Positions 8,429-17,054 of a stretch of 64,000 nucleotides of DNA are shown piece by piece. A model generated the notes under the pieces. The model was given only the letters and a program-made list of their open reading frames with translations, was not told the origin of the DNA and searched no databases. Each line of letters starts with the position of its first letter. The stretch's first letter is position 1. This DNA comes from Poriferisodalis sp965262965 (GTDB taxonomy: Bacteria > Actinomycetota > Acidimicrobiia > Acidimicrobiales > Poriferisodalaceae). Position numbers and translations under genes: made by a program. The DNA lies in assembly GCF_965262965.1 (NCBI RefSeq), contig NZ_OZ253573.1, positions 3,534,001 through 3,598,000 on the forward strand. Reading direction: 5' to 3'.

Positions 8429-10009
8429 ATGACTCCTCGGGAGGCATTGGGCGGAACGCGCGTCCTCACGCCGTCTGCTCGCCGGACTGTGACGTCGCGA
8501 TTTGGTGCTTCCCGGCGCGAAGGGCACGACGCTTCGGCGTTTTACGCGCGGTTCACTCCGCCAGTGTTGTCTGATGACGACACAGTGGCGCGGGGACCCG
8601 AGTTTGATCGCGGTTTGAGCGAACGCTTGGGCGACGGTTGCATTTGCGCCGACGCCCGGCAGATGGCTGTTCTTCCAGATGCCTGCGTGGCGTTGGTGGT
8701 CACTTCGCCGCCGTACTTCGTCGGCAAGGCGTACGAGGACGCGCTGGCTGCCGGGACTGACGACCGCATCCCGACGAGTTACTTCGACTACCTCGACATG
8801 CTGCGGGAGGTGTTCGCCGAGTGCGTGCGGGTGCTGGAGCCGGGTGGGCGCATCGCGGTGAACGTAACGAATCTGGGGCGCAAGCCGTATCGCAGCCTTT
8901 CGGGGGACGTGGCGCGCATCTTCGAAGAGCTGGGCCTGCTGTTGCGCGGCGAGATCGTGTGGCAGAAGAGCAAGGGGTCGAGCGGGTCGTGTGCGTGGGG
9001 GTCGTTCCGCAGCCCGTCGAATCCGACGCTGCGCGATACCACCGAGCGCATCATCGTGGCGAGCAAGGGGCGCTTCGACCGAGCGCGGTCGGCGTCCCAG
9101 CGTGAAGCCGAAGGGCTGCCGTGCCGAAGCAGCCTGTCCACGGACGAATTCATGGAAGCCACGCTCGACGTGTGGGACATGGGGCCCGAGAGTGCACAGC
9201 GAGTGCGGCATCCTGCTCCGTTCCCGCTGGAGCTGCCGCGCCGTCTGATCGATCTCTACACCTACGAAGGCGACTTGGTGCTGGATCCGTTCATGGGCTC
9301 GGGCACGACGCTGGTGGCTGGCGTGTTGTGCGGCCGGATGGCAGTCGGCTACGACCTCGATCCCGACTACGTGGACTTGGCGCGCTCCCGTGTTGCGAGT
9401 GCTCATGTGGCGTGGAAGCAACGCCAGCGTCCTGCCGAGCAGCCACCACTGTTCGACACGAGCGTGTCGACCTCCGATTCGAGCACATCGGCAGGTGCGA
9501 TTGCTGATGCGATGACTGCGGACAGCTTTGTGCGGCATGCCGTCGAGGCCGGGCGCAAAGCGCATGACATCGCTGCGGATCTGCTGGAGCACTGCGGTTT
9601 CGAAATTCTGCGCAGTCCGGCCAAGGTGCGCGGCGGGGGAGTGCAGTTCAGTTTCCTGCTTGCTGATCAGGCTGGAAGCGAGTGGTGGGCCGACGTGGCT
9701 GGCGCATTCACGACCGTGCGCCCGGGACTGCTGCGGGCCGACACGTTGTGGAAGGCACTCGGTCGAGCGTCGGTGCTCGCAGCGGCCGATCCGGACGCGA
9801 AGCTGCTGCTGCTGACGCCGCACCTGCCTCGCGCGGCCGGCGAGGGCGACCGTGCGCTGCGGATGCTGGGTGCGTGGACGATCTTCGATGCGGTCGAGAT
9901 GTTTGATGACGCCGCGGCGAGCAGGCTCCGGCACTACGCCACAGGTGTGGCGGATCGCCCGCTGCCTGGCTTCTGGGACGACACCGAGATCGACGCCTCG
10001 CTGTCCTGA
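8429..10009 (+). CDS. Site-specific DNA methyltransferase (beta-class, probably N4-cytosine or N6-adenine) with extra C-terminal domain
   Basis: A 526-residue protein. The catalytic motif IV TSPPY (VVTSPPYFVGKAY, near residue 92) precedes the SAM-binding motif I (DPFMGSGTTLVAGV, near 290), the beta-class order; TSPPY is most typical of N4-cytosine enzymes. Residues about 350-510 form a second domain of unknown function with a conserved-looking core (GGGVQFSFLLAD, EWWADVAGAFTTVRPGLLR, KALGRASVLAAA). That layout suggests either a target-recognition module or a nuclease-like fold; no restriction gene lies beside it. The start at the ATG 8429 is provisional, since the family-like sequence begins near FYARFTPPVLSDDD, about 40 residues in. 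Confidence 0.82.
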   Translation: MTPREALGGTRVLTPSARRTVTSRFGASRREGHDASAFYARFTPPVLSDDDTVARGPEFDRGLSERLGDGCICADARQMAVLPDACVALVVTSPPYFVGKAYEDALAAGTDDRIPTSYFDYLDMLREVFAECVRVLEPGGRIAVNVTNLGRKPYRSLSGDVARIFEELGLLLRGEIVWQKSKGSSGSCAWGSFRSPSNPTLRDTTERIIVASKGRFDRARSASQREAEGLPCRSSLSTDEFMEATLDVWDMGPESAQRVRHPAPFPLELPRRLIDLYTYEGDLVLDPFMGSGTTLVAGVLCGRMAVGYDLDPDYVDLARSRVASAHVAWKQRQRPAEQPPLFDTSVSTSDSSTSAGAIADAMTADSFVRHAVEAGRKAHDIAADLLEHCGFEILRSPAKVRGGGVQFSFLLADQAGSEWWADVAGAFTTVRPGLLRADTLWKALGRASVLAAADPDAKLLLLTPHLPRAAGEGDRALRMLGAWTIFDAVEMFDDAAASRLRHYATGVADRPLPGFWDDTEIDASLS

Positions 10010-10048
10010 CGTCGGCGATCGGCTTCCGTCGAGGGAGCAGGCGCTGGC

Positions 10049-10792
10049 TCAGAGGTCGCTGATGCGCTTGAACAGCTCGGCCGATGCAAGCCCGGCCGGC
10101 TCGCCGCTGGCCGCCGCCACGGCGTCGACCCAATCGGCGAAACGCTGCACTTGTTCGGGGTCGTCGGGATCGGCGATGTTGTGCGTGGTGACGAACTGGC
10201 TGTGATGGCACATCAGTGCGGCGGTCTTCGTCGCCGTCCAGCCGTCGACGTTCTCTGCGTGGTCGGGTTCGTCAGCCTCGAACAACAGCAGCTCGTCGGG
10301 CCGGTGGGGTGGCAGTCCCTGCTCGGGGAAGAAGAACGGATCGCGGGCGGCCACGACGCCCTCGACGACAAGGTGTCCGCCATGTCGGTGGTCGGGGTGC
10401 AGCCGGTATCGCTTCCACGGATCATGGCCGAGCACCACCGCGGGTCGCAGCTCGCGGATAACTCGGGCGACTTGCGCACGGGTCGCCCCGTCGCTGGCGA
10501 GTTCGCCGTCGACGTGTCCGCCGAAGCGCACCTCGCCGGTGGCGCCGAGCGCAGCCGCGGCGGCACGCTGCTCCTGCTGGCGGGTACGGACTAGGGCGGC
10601 TTGATCGCAGTCGGGATCCCAGGTGCCTTTGGAGCCGTCGGTGCAGATGAAGTGGTGCACAACGGCGCCGGCCGCGGCCCATTTGGCGAGCGTGGCGCCA
10701 CAGTCGAATTCGGCATCGTCGGGATGTGCAGCGATCACCAGAGCCGAGGCCGGAGTTGGCAGATCCACGCTGAATTCTCGAGAGTCAGCCAT
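10049..10792 (-). CDS. PIG-L / LmbE family N-deacetylase
   Basis: A 247-residue zinc-dependent deacetylase-fold protein. The family signature AHPDDAEFDCGATLAKW near the N-terminus gives the zinc ligands His and Asp-Asp, and the third ligand region is seen in HPDHRHGGHLVVEGV. Relatives include MshB and Mca of mycothiol metabolism and sugar-antibiotic deacetylases; the substrate is not decidable here. The ATG at 10792 gives a short overlap with the upstream gene cofC on the same strand; a start at 10819 is also possible. Co-transcription with cofC is likely. Confidence 0.83.
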   Translation of the reverse strand: MADSREFSVDLPTPASALVIAAHPDDAEFDCGATLAKWAAAGAVVHHFICTDGSKGTWDPDCDQAALVRTRQQEQRAAAAALGATGEVRFGGHVDGELASDGATRAQVARVIRELRPAVVLGHDPWKRYRLHPDHRHGGHLVVEGVVAARDPFFFPEQGLPPHRPDELLLFEADEPDHAENVDGWTATKTAALMCHHSQFVTTHNIADPDDPEQVQRFADWVDAVAAASGEPAGLASAELFKRISDL

Positions 10793-11423
10793 TGCGGCCC
10801 GTTCGGTCGGCGGCGGCATCGAGCCGGTTGAGGGCGTCGAGATCGTCTGGTGTGTCGATGTCCCATTCGAGCGCCGGCACCCTGCACACCCGCAGGTCCA
10901 AGCCGCGACGCAGGGCCTCCTCGCAGTGGGCCGCGAACGAGCCGGGGCCGTAGTGGAATTCGAACCCTGTGCCCAGCGGCAGGCTGAGCACGTTCGTGCC
11001 GTCGAGGTGTCGGTCGGGAACGATGGTGACGGTGCCGGCCTCGGCCAGCCCGTCCAACGTCTCGGCTCGGGGCAGGTCGGCGTGTGCGATCACCACATGG
11101 GTGGGTGCGGCGGCGTCACCACCGGCGGCGCCGCGTCTTCCCAGAAGTCGCTGTGTGGCCTCGGTGACAGACGGGTTGAGTCCTTTGGCGTCCACGCGCA
11201 ACACGCCGACGCCGACATCTTGCGCCCACTGGGCCACCTCGTCGTTGTCGCAGACGATCCAGGTCGGCAACGGTCCTGCGGCGCGAACCACTCGCTCGGC
11301 CATGGTGCGGGCCAGATCCCACCGCTCGGCCTCGCTGAGCCGCTCTGCCAGCCGCTCCTTGGCGTGCTCGAAGCCCTTCACCGGGAGGAGCACCGTCGGT
11401 GTGATGTGTCGCACAGCAGCCAC
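10785..11423 (-). CDS. cofC: CofC/FbiD guanylyltransferase of coenzyme F420 biosynthesis
   Basis: A 212-residue nucleotidyltransferase that joins GTP to 2-phospho-L-lactate or phosphoenolpyruvate to make the activated precursor of coenzyme F420. Seen: the N-terminal LLPVKGFEHAKERLAERLS with the conserved Lys, VVIAHADLPRAETLDG (metal-binding Asp), IVPDRHLDGTNVLSLP and FEFHYGPGSFAAHCEEA. The GTG at 11423 was chosen, with GTG 11414 as alternative, because upstream sequence in this frame is not protein-like. The gene starts 117 bases from the divergent gene at 11541. It indicates F420 use, common in Actinobacteria. Confidence 0.87.
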   Translation of the reverse strand: MAAVRHITPTVLLPVKGFEHAKERLAERLSEAERWDLARTMAERVVRAAGPLPTWIVCDNDEVAQWAQDVGVGVLRVDAKGLNPSVTEATQRLLGRRGAAGGDAAAPTHVVIAHADLPRAETLDGLAEAGTVTIVPDRHLDGTNVLSLPLGTGFEFHYGPGSFAAHCEEALRRGLDLRVCRVPALEWDIDTPDDLDALNRLDAAADRTGRNG

Positions 11424-11540
11424 CCGCGGGGAGTGTACGAGCGCGACGCAGCGTGCTCTTTGATGTGGCCGGCCCGCGGCCAGGCGCTGCCGACCGGCGC
11501 CGGTTGGGGAACAGGCGCCACAGGCTGCTAGGACAACGAC

Positions 11541-13904
11541 GTGATCTTGCGATTCCGCCCGAAGCGCCCGCAGTGGCGGCCTCCCGATCCGACCGAGCCG
11601 CCCGAAGGCTGGGTCCAACCGTGGTGGGCTGAGCGCCAGCGCGATCCCAATTCGACCGCCTACGCGCCGCAGCGCAGCCACTACAGGCGGCAGGTCGGCG
11701 ATGAAGAGTTCACGGCCAGCGTTCTCACCAACACGATTGGCCGCACCTGGACCCTGATCGGGCTCCCAGAAAGCGGCGAGCGGACCGCTGTGGACCCTCG
11801 CGGAATGGTCATGCCCGGCGTCGGACGCTGGTCGATCGACTGGTGGGTACGGGCGGGCGACGAGTGGATCTTCCCGTCGCGTTCGGCGAACGTGCGTCAG
11901 CGCCTGATCGACAGCATGCCGGTGGTCGAGACATTGCTGAGGGTCGGTGGCGGCGACGTGATCCATCGAGTCGCCGCTGCCCGCGCTGGGAGCTCGGTCG
12001 GCGACGCGCTCGAGGCCGTCGTCGTCGAGATCACGAATGGCACGGCGGGCCCGATCGCCGTGGCGCTCGCCGCCCGCCCGTTCGGTCTGAGCGCCAGCGA
12101 GCAGCACGTCGGCGGCGACGGATTCAACAACGGGGGACGCATCACCGCCCTCGAAGTGGACGCACAGACGCTCACCGTCTCCTCAGGGTGGGAGCGCACA
12201 GTGTTGTTCGACCGGCTTCCAGGCGATGTCGTCAGCGGCGCCGGCGGCACCGACTGTGCCGACAAGCTCATCGCCGCAGCCGAGGCATCAACGAGCGCGC
12301 CAACGGCCGACGTGAGCGTCGCCATTCGCGGCGCAGCCGCCGAGGTGCAGGCCGATGACGCAGTGGGTTCGGCGCGCGAGCAGTCGGTGTCGGTGGAATG
12401 CGAGGGGGGCCTCGCCAACGCCGCGGCGGTGTTCCCTTTGGTGGCCGGTTCGACGCTGCGCATGGCGATGCTGTCTCGGGCGGCGCGCACGGTGCGGGTT
12501 GCCGACGCTGTGATGCCGCCCGCAGCGGATGCGTTCGCCACGCTGCCTCCCGCCGAGCGGGTCGCCAATGGCTGGCGTCTTCGCATCGACGCTGCGACGC
12601 GTCTGGTGTTGCCCTCGGGTCGACTGGCCGAGGCCGCGCTTGCGACACGTGCGTCGCTGCTGCTGGGAACCCGCGCCATCGATGAGCGGTCGGGCACGAG
12701 GGGCACAAAGGGCACGATGCTCACGCTGCCGCCGGAGATCGAGGACCAAGCCGAGGGCGACGACCTGGTGCAGCTGCTCGGAATGGTCGAGTCCGGCGAC
12801 TCCGATGCCATCCGAGACCTGGCGATCTGGCAGGCCCAAACCCAGGATGGGAAGGGCTGCACAACCAGTCTCGGTCTGCCGGTGACGGGCTCGACATCGA
12901 TTCTCGCGGAGCATCTTCTGTCGCTGCACCCAGACCCGGCCCTGGCCGAGGCGCTGGGGGAGTTCGCCACGTCGGCCGCACGCTGGCTGCTGACACAAGA
13001 TGGCCGCACCGAGGCGCCATGGGCGATTCGAGAAGGCCTGCGCGCTGACTACCGCATGTTGCGACGCTTGAAGGCTGATCGTGCTGCTCGTGAGCTTCGC
13101 AGCGCCGCAATGTCGCTGCCCCAGCAATGCCGAGTCGATCCTGGCGTTCCGGCAAGCGCTGAACGGTTCTATCTCGACAGCTGGGGGCGACTGCGGTGGG
13201 AAACGCTCGCCGACGCGCCGAACGCTCTCGACGAGGACCGACGCCTTCGGTGGGAACAGTGCGACGGAGCGCTGTGGGTTCACGCCGCGGTGCCCTGGGC
13301 GCCAACCCCGCCATTCGTGATGCCCGAAGCACCCGATCTGGAGCCCGCGCAGCTTGTCGTCGATGCCGATGGTTCGCGCGGCTGCGACATGATGGCGACC
13401 GCGCTGCTGGCGTTTGCGGAGGCGCGTCCAGCACCGGCTCGGGCATACCGACGACTGGATGCGATGGTGTCGGTGGCGTCGTCGACCCTGAACTGGCCGA
13501 CGTTCATGCATCCACAGCTGCACACGGGCACCGACGGCGCAGGTCACGATTTGCGCGTCGGGGGCCTGTTCGTGCGCACGCTGTTGCGCTTGTTGGCGGA
13601 TGTGCCCGACGATGGCGGCCACCATGCGGCAGGCGGCCATCCATCGCTGCGGATTGCGGCCCATTGGCCGGCGTCATGGCTCGGCCAGCCTGTCGAGGTG
13701 CACGATGTGCCGACCCGCATCGGCAAGGTGTCGTGGGCCATTCGATGGCACGGTGAGCGTCCGGCGCTGCTGTGGGACGTGGTGCCGCACGATCCCGCCG
13801 GCGCCGCCCCGTCGATGACTGTTCCGGGCCTGGATCCGGCGTTCGCCGCTACGGAATGGAGCGGTGAGGCGCTGCTCGCGCCTGTCCCGGCGCCCGCCGA
13901 GTGA
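11541..13904 (+). CDS. Large conserved-looking protein of unknown function
   Basis: A 787-residue protein that I do not recognise with certainty. It opens MILRFRPKRPQWRPPDPTEP. The N-terminal half contains beta-rich sequence (about 60-250, with WSIDWWVRAGDEWIFPSR). The C-terminal half (about 430-760) is helical with aromatic patches (AEHLLSLHPDPALAEAL, STLNWPTFMHPQL, HWPASWLGQPVEV), which recalls alpha/alpha-barrel glycoside hydrolase or debranching-enzyme-like proteins. No catalytic residues can be assigned. There is no signal peptide or membrane segment. Codon use and composition match the flanking chromosomal genes. GTG start. Confidence 0.75.
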   Translation: MILRFRPKRPQWRPPDPTEPPEGWVQPWWAERQRDPNSTAYAPQRSHYRRQVGDEEFTASVLTNTIGRTWTLIGLPESGERTAVDPRGMVMPGVGRWSIDWWVRAGDEWIFPSRSANVRQRLIDSMPVVETLLRVGGGDVIHRVAAARAGSSVGDALEAVVVEITNGTAGPIAVALAARPFGLSASEQHVGGDGFNNGGRITALEVDAQTLTVSSGWERTVLFDRLPGDVVSGAGGTDCADKLIAAAEASTSAPTADVSVAIRGAAAEVQADDAVGSAREQSVSVECEGGLANAAAVFPLVAGSTLRMAMLSRAARTVRVADAVMPPAADAFATLPPAERVANGWRLRIDAATRLVLPSGRLAEAALATRASLLLGTRAIDERSGTRGTKGTMLTLPPEIEDQAEGDDLVQLLGMVESGDSDAIRDLAIWQAQTQDGKGCTTSLGLPVTGSTSILAEHLLSLHPDPALAEALGEFATSAARWLLTQDGRTEAPWAIREGLRADYRMLRRLKADRAARELRSAAMSLPQQCRVDPGVPASAERFYLDSWGRLRWETLADAPNALDEDRRLRWEQCDGALWVHAAVPWAPTPPFVMPEAPDLEPAQLVVDADGSRGCDMMATALLAFAEARPAPARAYRRLDAMVSVASSTLNWPTFMHPQLHTGTDGAGHDLRVGGLFVRTLLRLLADVPDDGGHHAAGGHPSLRIAAHWPASWLGQPVEVHDVPTRIGKVSWAIRWHGERPALLWDVVPHDPAGAAPSMTVPGLDPAFAATEWSGEALLAPVPAPAE

Positions 13905-13933
13905 TCGGTGGCGGGACGCATCCGAAGTGAGTT

Positions 13934-14281
13934 TCAGACTGCTGAGCGCAATCGAAGCCCTCGAATGCGCCCGAAATCGCCGTGATTGCGAGTCACGAGC
14001 CCGAGGCGATGCTCAAGAGCGGTCGCGGCAATCAGGGCATCGGGCAGCCGCACACCCGATTCACGGCGAATCCGGCCGGCTCGCTCGGCCACGGCGCGGT
14101 CCACTGCGAGTTCGCGCCATGGCGAGAGCAGTTCAGACACAAAGGCTGTCGCAGTCGTTCCCGCGAAGAGCTCGGCTCGCGTGACCACCGAGTAGTGGAG
14201 GCGGTGCCGACTTGGCTGCAGCTCGCGTGCTCCTCGCAGATGGTCGATGAAGATGTCGGTGTCGACAAGCAGATCAGCCAC
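13934..14281 (-). CDS. vapC: PIN-domain toxin VapC
   Basis: A 115-residue PIN-domain ribonuclease. Acidic metal-binding positions are visible: LLVDTDIFIDHLRG at the N-terminus, TRAELFAG (Glu), LPDALIAATALEH (Asp) and LGLVTRNHGDFGRI near the end. VapC toxins cut tRNA or rRNA when not bound by antitoxin. The GTG start at 14281 overlaps the stop of the upstream antitoxin, which favours it over an earlier ATG at 14311 inside the antitoxin gene. The gene faces the end of the large gene at 13904. Confidence 0.85.
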   Translation of the reverse strand: MADLLVDTDIFIDHLRGARELQPSRHRLHYSVVTRAELFAGTTATAFVSELLSPWRELAVDRAVAERAGRIRRESGVRLPDALIAATALEHRLGLVTRNHGDFGRIRGLRLRSAV

Positions 14282-14495
14282 GCTGCCATTCGTCTCTCGA
14301 CGGGACCTCAATGTCGGTCACCTGGCCGAATGTACGCGCGAGAGTGTCGACGGCATCGGGGGAATATGAGGACAGGTAGGCGTCGAGCGCCCTCCGTACG
14401 ACTTCAGCCAGTGTGACGCCTTCGACATCAGCGAGTTCGTCGATGCGGCGACGCTGCTCTTCGGTGAGGTAGACCTGCGTTCGAGTCGCCGACAT
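14274..14495 (-). CDS. vapB: Ribbon-helix-helix antitoxin VapB
   Basis: A 73-residue protein starting MSATRTQVYLTEEQRRRIDE, the classic ribbon (TQVYLT) followed by two helices of CopG/RHH antitoxins (LADVEGVTLAEVVRRALDAYL). The C-terminal tail would wrap around the VapC toxin. The next gene overlaps its stop. It should repress its own promoter, and two direct repeats lie exactly over its start. Confidence 0.85.
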   Translation of the reverse strand: MSATRTQVYLTEEQRRRIDELADVEGVTLAEVVRRALDAYLSSYSPDAVDTLARTFGQVTDIEVPSRDEWQRG

Positions 14496-14514
14496 ACAGC
14501 ACTATATACAGCAC
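14494..14514. promoter_or_regulatory. Direct repeats over the vapB start, probable RHH operator
   Basis: ATACAGCAC occurs twice, at 14494-14502 and 14506-14514, a 12-base period. The first copy overlaps the vapB start codon on the minus strand, and the repeat contains a TATATA core. RHH antitoxins bind such closely spaced repeats as paired dimers, so this is a likely autoregulatory operator. Confidence 0.5.
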
Positions 14515-14624
14515 GAGGGCTCGTCGCCCCGGCGTGCTGGGGCCGATCCGCCGTTGACGCCGGTGGTGGTTGGCGTTTCGGCATTCCGTCGCCACGAGTT
14601 CGGCAGGGAACTAGGTTCGACGGG

Positions 14625-15350
14625 GTGAGGCAGGGGGCGCATGGGGGTGCCCGGCCGAGCCTCGCAGTCGAGCGGCGATGCTGGGAGGCGGGCGAGGCAA
14701 CGGTCGTCGGCGTTGACGAAGTCGGCCGCGGCGCGTGGGCCGGGCCGCTGACGGTCGGTGCTGTCGTGATCGGCACGAGCGGGCGCGTCAACGGCATCCG
14801 GGACTCCAAGGAGCTTCGACCCGCGATTCGCGAGCAGCTCTTCGAACGCATTGACGGCTGGGCGCGGGCGTGGTCGGTCGGCCACGCCACCTCGGCCGAG
14901 TGCGACGAACTGGGCATGTCCGAAGCGTTGCGGCTCGCAACACGCCGAGCCCTCGATGCGCTCGACGCTGAGCCCGACCGTGTGCTGGTCGACGGCAAGT
15001 GGAATTTCGTCGACTGGCGTCCCAGCACTGCGATCACCCAAGGCGACCGGCGCTGCTTGTCGATCGCAGCGGCGTCGATCATGGCGAAGGTGGTACGCGA
15101 CCGGATCATGGCGGGGTTGGCGGCCGACTTCGTGCCCTACGGATTTGAGTCGAACAAGGGCTACCCGGCCCCTGTGCACCGTGCGGCGTTGGCGACGCAC
15201 GGCCCGTGCGCGCTCCACCGCCTCAGTTGGTCCTTCGCCGATGGGCTGCCCAATGCTGAGCCGGTGCCGAGCGCCGCGCACCGCGACGCACCCAGCGCGC
15301 TGGCCGCTTACGCTCGGGCGATGTCGGGTGAGGACACGACGCTGTTCTGA
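14625..15350 (+). CDS. rnhB: Ribonuclease HII
   Basis: A 241-residue enzyme that removes RNA from RNA-DNA hybrids, including single ribonucleotides. The acidic active site is visible: VVGVDEVGRGAWAGPL (DEVGRG with Asp-Glu), then DSKEL, VLVDGKWNF (Asp), and AAASIMAKVVRDR with the conserved Ser/Lys, then GYPAPVHRAAL. The start is a GTG at 14625; about 20 residues precede the domain, a little longer than in Escherichia coli. The C-terminal 35 residues are an unconserved tail. Confidence 0.93.
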   Translation: MRQGAHGGARPSLAVERRCWEAGEATVVGVDEVGRGAWAGPLTVGAVVIGTSGRVNGIRDSKELRPAIREQLFERIDGWARAWSVGHATSAECDELGMSEALRLATRRALDALDAEPDRVLVDGKWNFVDWRPSTAITQGDRRCLSIAAASIMAKVVRDRIMAGLAADFVPYGFESNKGYPAPVHRAALATHGPCALHRLSWSFADGLPNAEPVPSAAHRDAPSALAAYARAMSGEDTTLF

Positions 15351-15504
15351 CCGTCGCTTCCCATTGGGCGCCGCAGCGCACCGATGATCCAGTTCGTCAT
15401 CGCTCATCGCGCACGCGAGTGCCCCAGCCGGCACAACGAGACCCACCGCCACCGCTGTCGTGCCCGCTCAACGGCCGCTTGCGACCGCTCACCCCTCGGA
15501 CATC

Positions 15505-15545
15505 GAGATAGTACTCATCTAAGTATGATTGACATTGATAATGTG
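15505..15545 (+). promoter_or_regulatory. AT-rich promoter-like stretch before the LRR gene
   Basis: This is the only AT-rich patch in the 250-base gap between rnhB and the leucine-rich-repeat gene. It contains TATGAT at 15524-15529 and a TTGACA shortly after. It sits 60-100 bases before the ATG at 15603 and is the likeliest promoter region; exact -10/-35 pairing is uncertain. Confidence 0.35.
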
Positions 15546-15588
15546 TCGTCTGTGGTCGATGGGCACCTCAGCTCGTTGCCCGGTCCTA

Positions 15589-15596
15589 GGAGAGGG
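15589..15596 (+). promoter_or_regulatory. Ribosome-binding site that decides the LRR start
   Basis: GGAGAGGG lies 6 bases before the ATG at 15603 and much too far from the in-frame TTG at 15622. It supports 15603 as the original start and so supports a frame change in the G run. Confidence 0.5.
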
Positions 15597-15602
15597 TTCG
15601 CC

Positions 15603-16569
15603 ATGAGAAAGTGGTTGCGTATTGGGGGGGGGAGGGGTAGCGCTGCTCCTGTTTGCGGTTGCGACGGTCGCCGGGCCCGCAGCGGCGGCGCCGGATGACG
15701 TGGTCGTCTTTAACAGTCTCAATTTTCGGGCCGCGGTTGATGAGGCGTTGGGCCGGGGCACCGATTCTCTAGCTGACATCACTGAGGGCGACATGGCGAC
15801 CCTTACCCGCCTCGATGCCCGTAATAGGGGCATCGGAAGTATCGGTGGCATTTACGCCGCCACCGATCTCACATACTTGAATCTGAGCGGAAACAGCCTT
15901 GAATCCAACGACCTCTCACCGCTTGCAAGCCTTACTGCGCTCCCATATTTGGATTTGAGCGGCAACAATCTGTCTGGTACGAACACGATCAACTTGTCCG
16001 CCCTGACGTCGCTCAAGAATCTGTACTTGCAGGACAACAGGATCGACGACATTAACTTGGGATCCCTGACAGCGCTTGAACGTCTGGACTTGAGCAACAA
16101 CAGCATCGACGGCAACGCTCTCAACGTGTCCGCCCTCACCCGCCTTAAGTGGCTGGATGTGAGCGACAACACGATCAGCTCGCTCAATCTCATCGACGAC
16201 CTCGACTACCTCGAGAAGTTCCTCGGGGAGAACAACGAATTTGACGGCGACTTCGATCTGCCCAGTGGCATCACCGTTCAGCAAGCCATAGATGCCGATG
16301 TATCCGGCTATCTTTACGTCTATCTGAGCGGCAACGACGATCTCGACGAGGTCGACAACCAGAGATCGCGCCCAGGCAACGTCGCCAAATACAAGTTGTT
16401 CCTAGCCGACCCCATCGCCTGGCCCCTTCATGACTCAGGCATCTGGTCAGGCCAGACTGCTGGCAGCACGCTGTTCCGCGACAGCGACGGAAATCGGATT
16501 TACAACGGCGAGATTATCGCTGGCTCAGCCGAGGTCACTAAGGGCGAATCGAGAGTCGGCGGCGCCTAA
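15603..16569 (+). pseudogene. Secreted leucine-rich-repeat protein, out of frame at a nine-G run
   Basis: The ATG at 15603 has a good ribosome site (AGGAGAGGG at 15588-15596) but its frame does not continue into the LRR coding sequence. Removing one G from the run of nine (15624-15632) restores a 321-residue protein that begins MRKWLRIGGGGVALLLFAVA and has a proper signal peptide ending near AGPAAAA. Six to eight leucine-rich repeats follow (LTYLNLSGNSLESNDLSPL, LPYLDLSGNNLSG, LKNLYLQDNRIDDINLGSL, LERLDLSNNSIDG). The C-terminal part after about residue 230 is not LRR. In the present sequence only a TTG at 15622 could start the LRR frame, giving a poor signal peptide. It may be phase-variable, mutant or a sequence error. 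Confidence 0.75.
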
Positions 16570-16764
16570 GCAGGCCCGACCGGCGCAGCCACATCGCAGC
16601 GCTTCGGCTCGGCCGCTGATCTGGTGCGCCGTGGGCCGCGGCCGTGATCCTCAGTCGGGGGTTGGGGCCGAGTGCGGTTCGGCCCCGGTGGGCACGCTCG
16701 CGGTGATGTCTGCGGTGTGGGCCCGATCCGGGAGGGCACCGAGCCCCAGCGAGGAGGGAAGCTC

Positions 16765-17054
16765 TTGTTTCGCAAGTTGACAGCATCCGCTGTCGTCGTG
16801 GTGATCATCATGGCCGCTGCGTGCAGCGGCGACGATGGCCGCGCGGGCGATGGCACCCAGACGTCGGCGGCGACCGCTGAGACGGCGACGCCGGTCGCTG
16901 CCGCGCCGGGAATGTCGCGAGCCGACGTCGAGGCGATCGTCGAGTCCGCAATCGAGGCCCTTGCCGAGCCGCGACCGGCGCTCACCGTGGCTGACGCCGA
17001 GCCGACAGCGCGAGGCGACGTGACAGCGTCGCCGCTGAAGTTCGCACCTGCTAA
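16765..17054 (+). pseudogene. Cache-type lipoprotein, N-terminal piece (split gene, part 1)
   Basis: A TTG start at 16765 is preceded by GAGGAGGGAA. The first residues form a lipoprotein signal peptide with lipobox IIMAAAC (Cys about residue 20), followed by an Ala/Thr-rich linker and the segment MSRADVEAIVESAIEALAEP. The frame runs straight into an IS5-family element at 17055. Continuing from 17054 to 18019-18034 and then 49438 restores an uninterrupted 357-codon gene (junction residues AKYTKFF then VDSAIGRYER). It is therefore the 5' piece of one gene cut by mobile DNA. Probable role of the intact protein: an extracellular ligand-binding or sensor-like lipoprotein. Confidence 0.85.

Noticed and set aside
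11424..12107. Long N-terminal extension of cofC
   Set aside because: The extra 228 residues overlap the divergent gene at 11541 and are not protein-like; homologous sequence starts at 11423.
12288..13664. 458-codon minus-strand frame
   Set aside because: Shadow of the 787-residue gene at 11541-13904; Arg/Cys-rich, low-complexity and without a domain.
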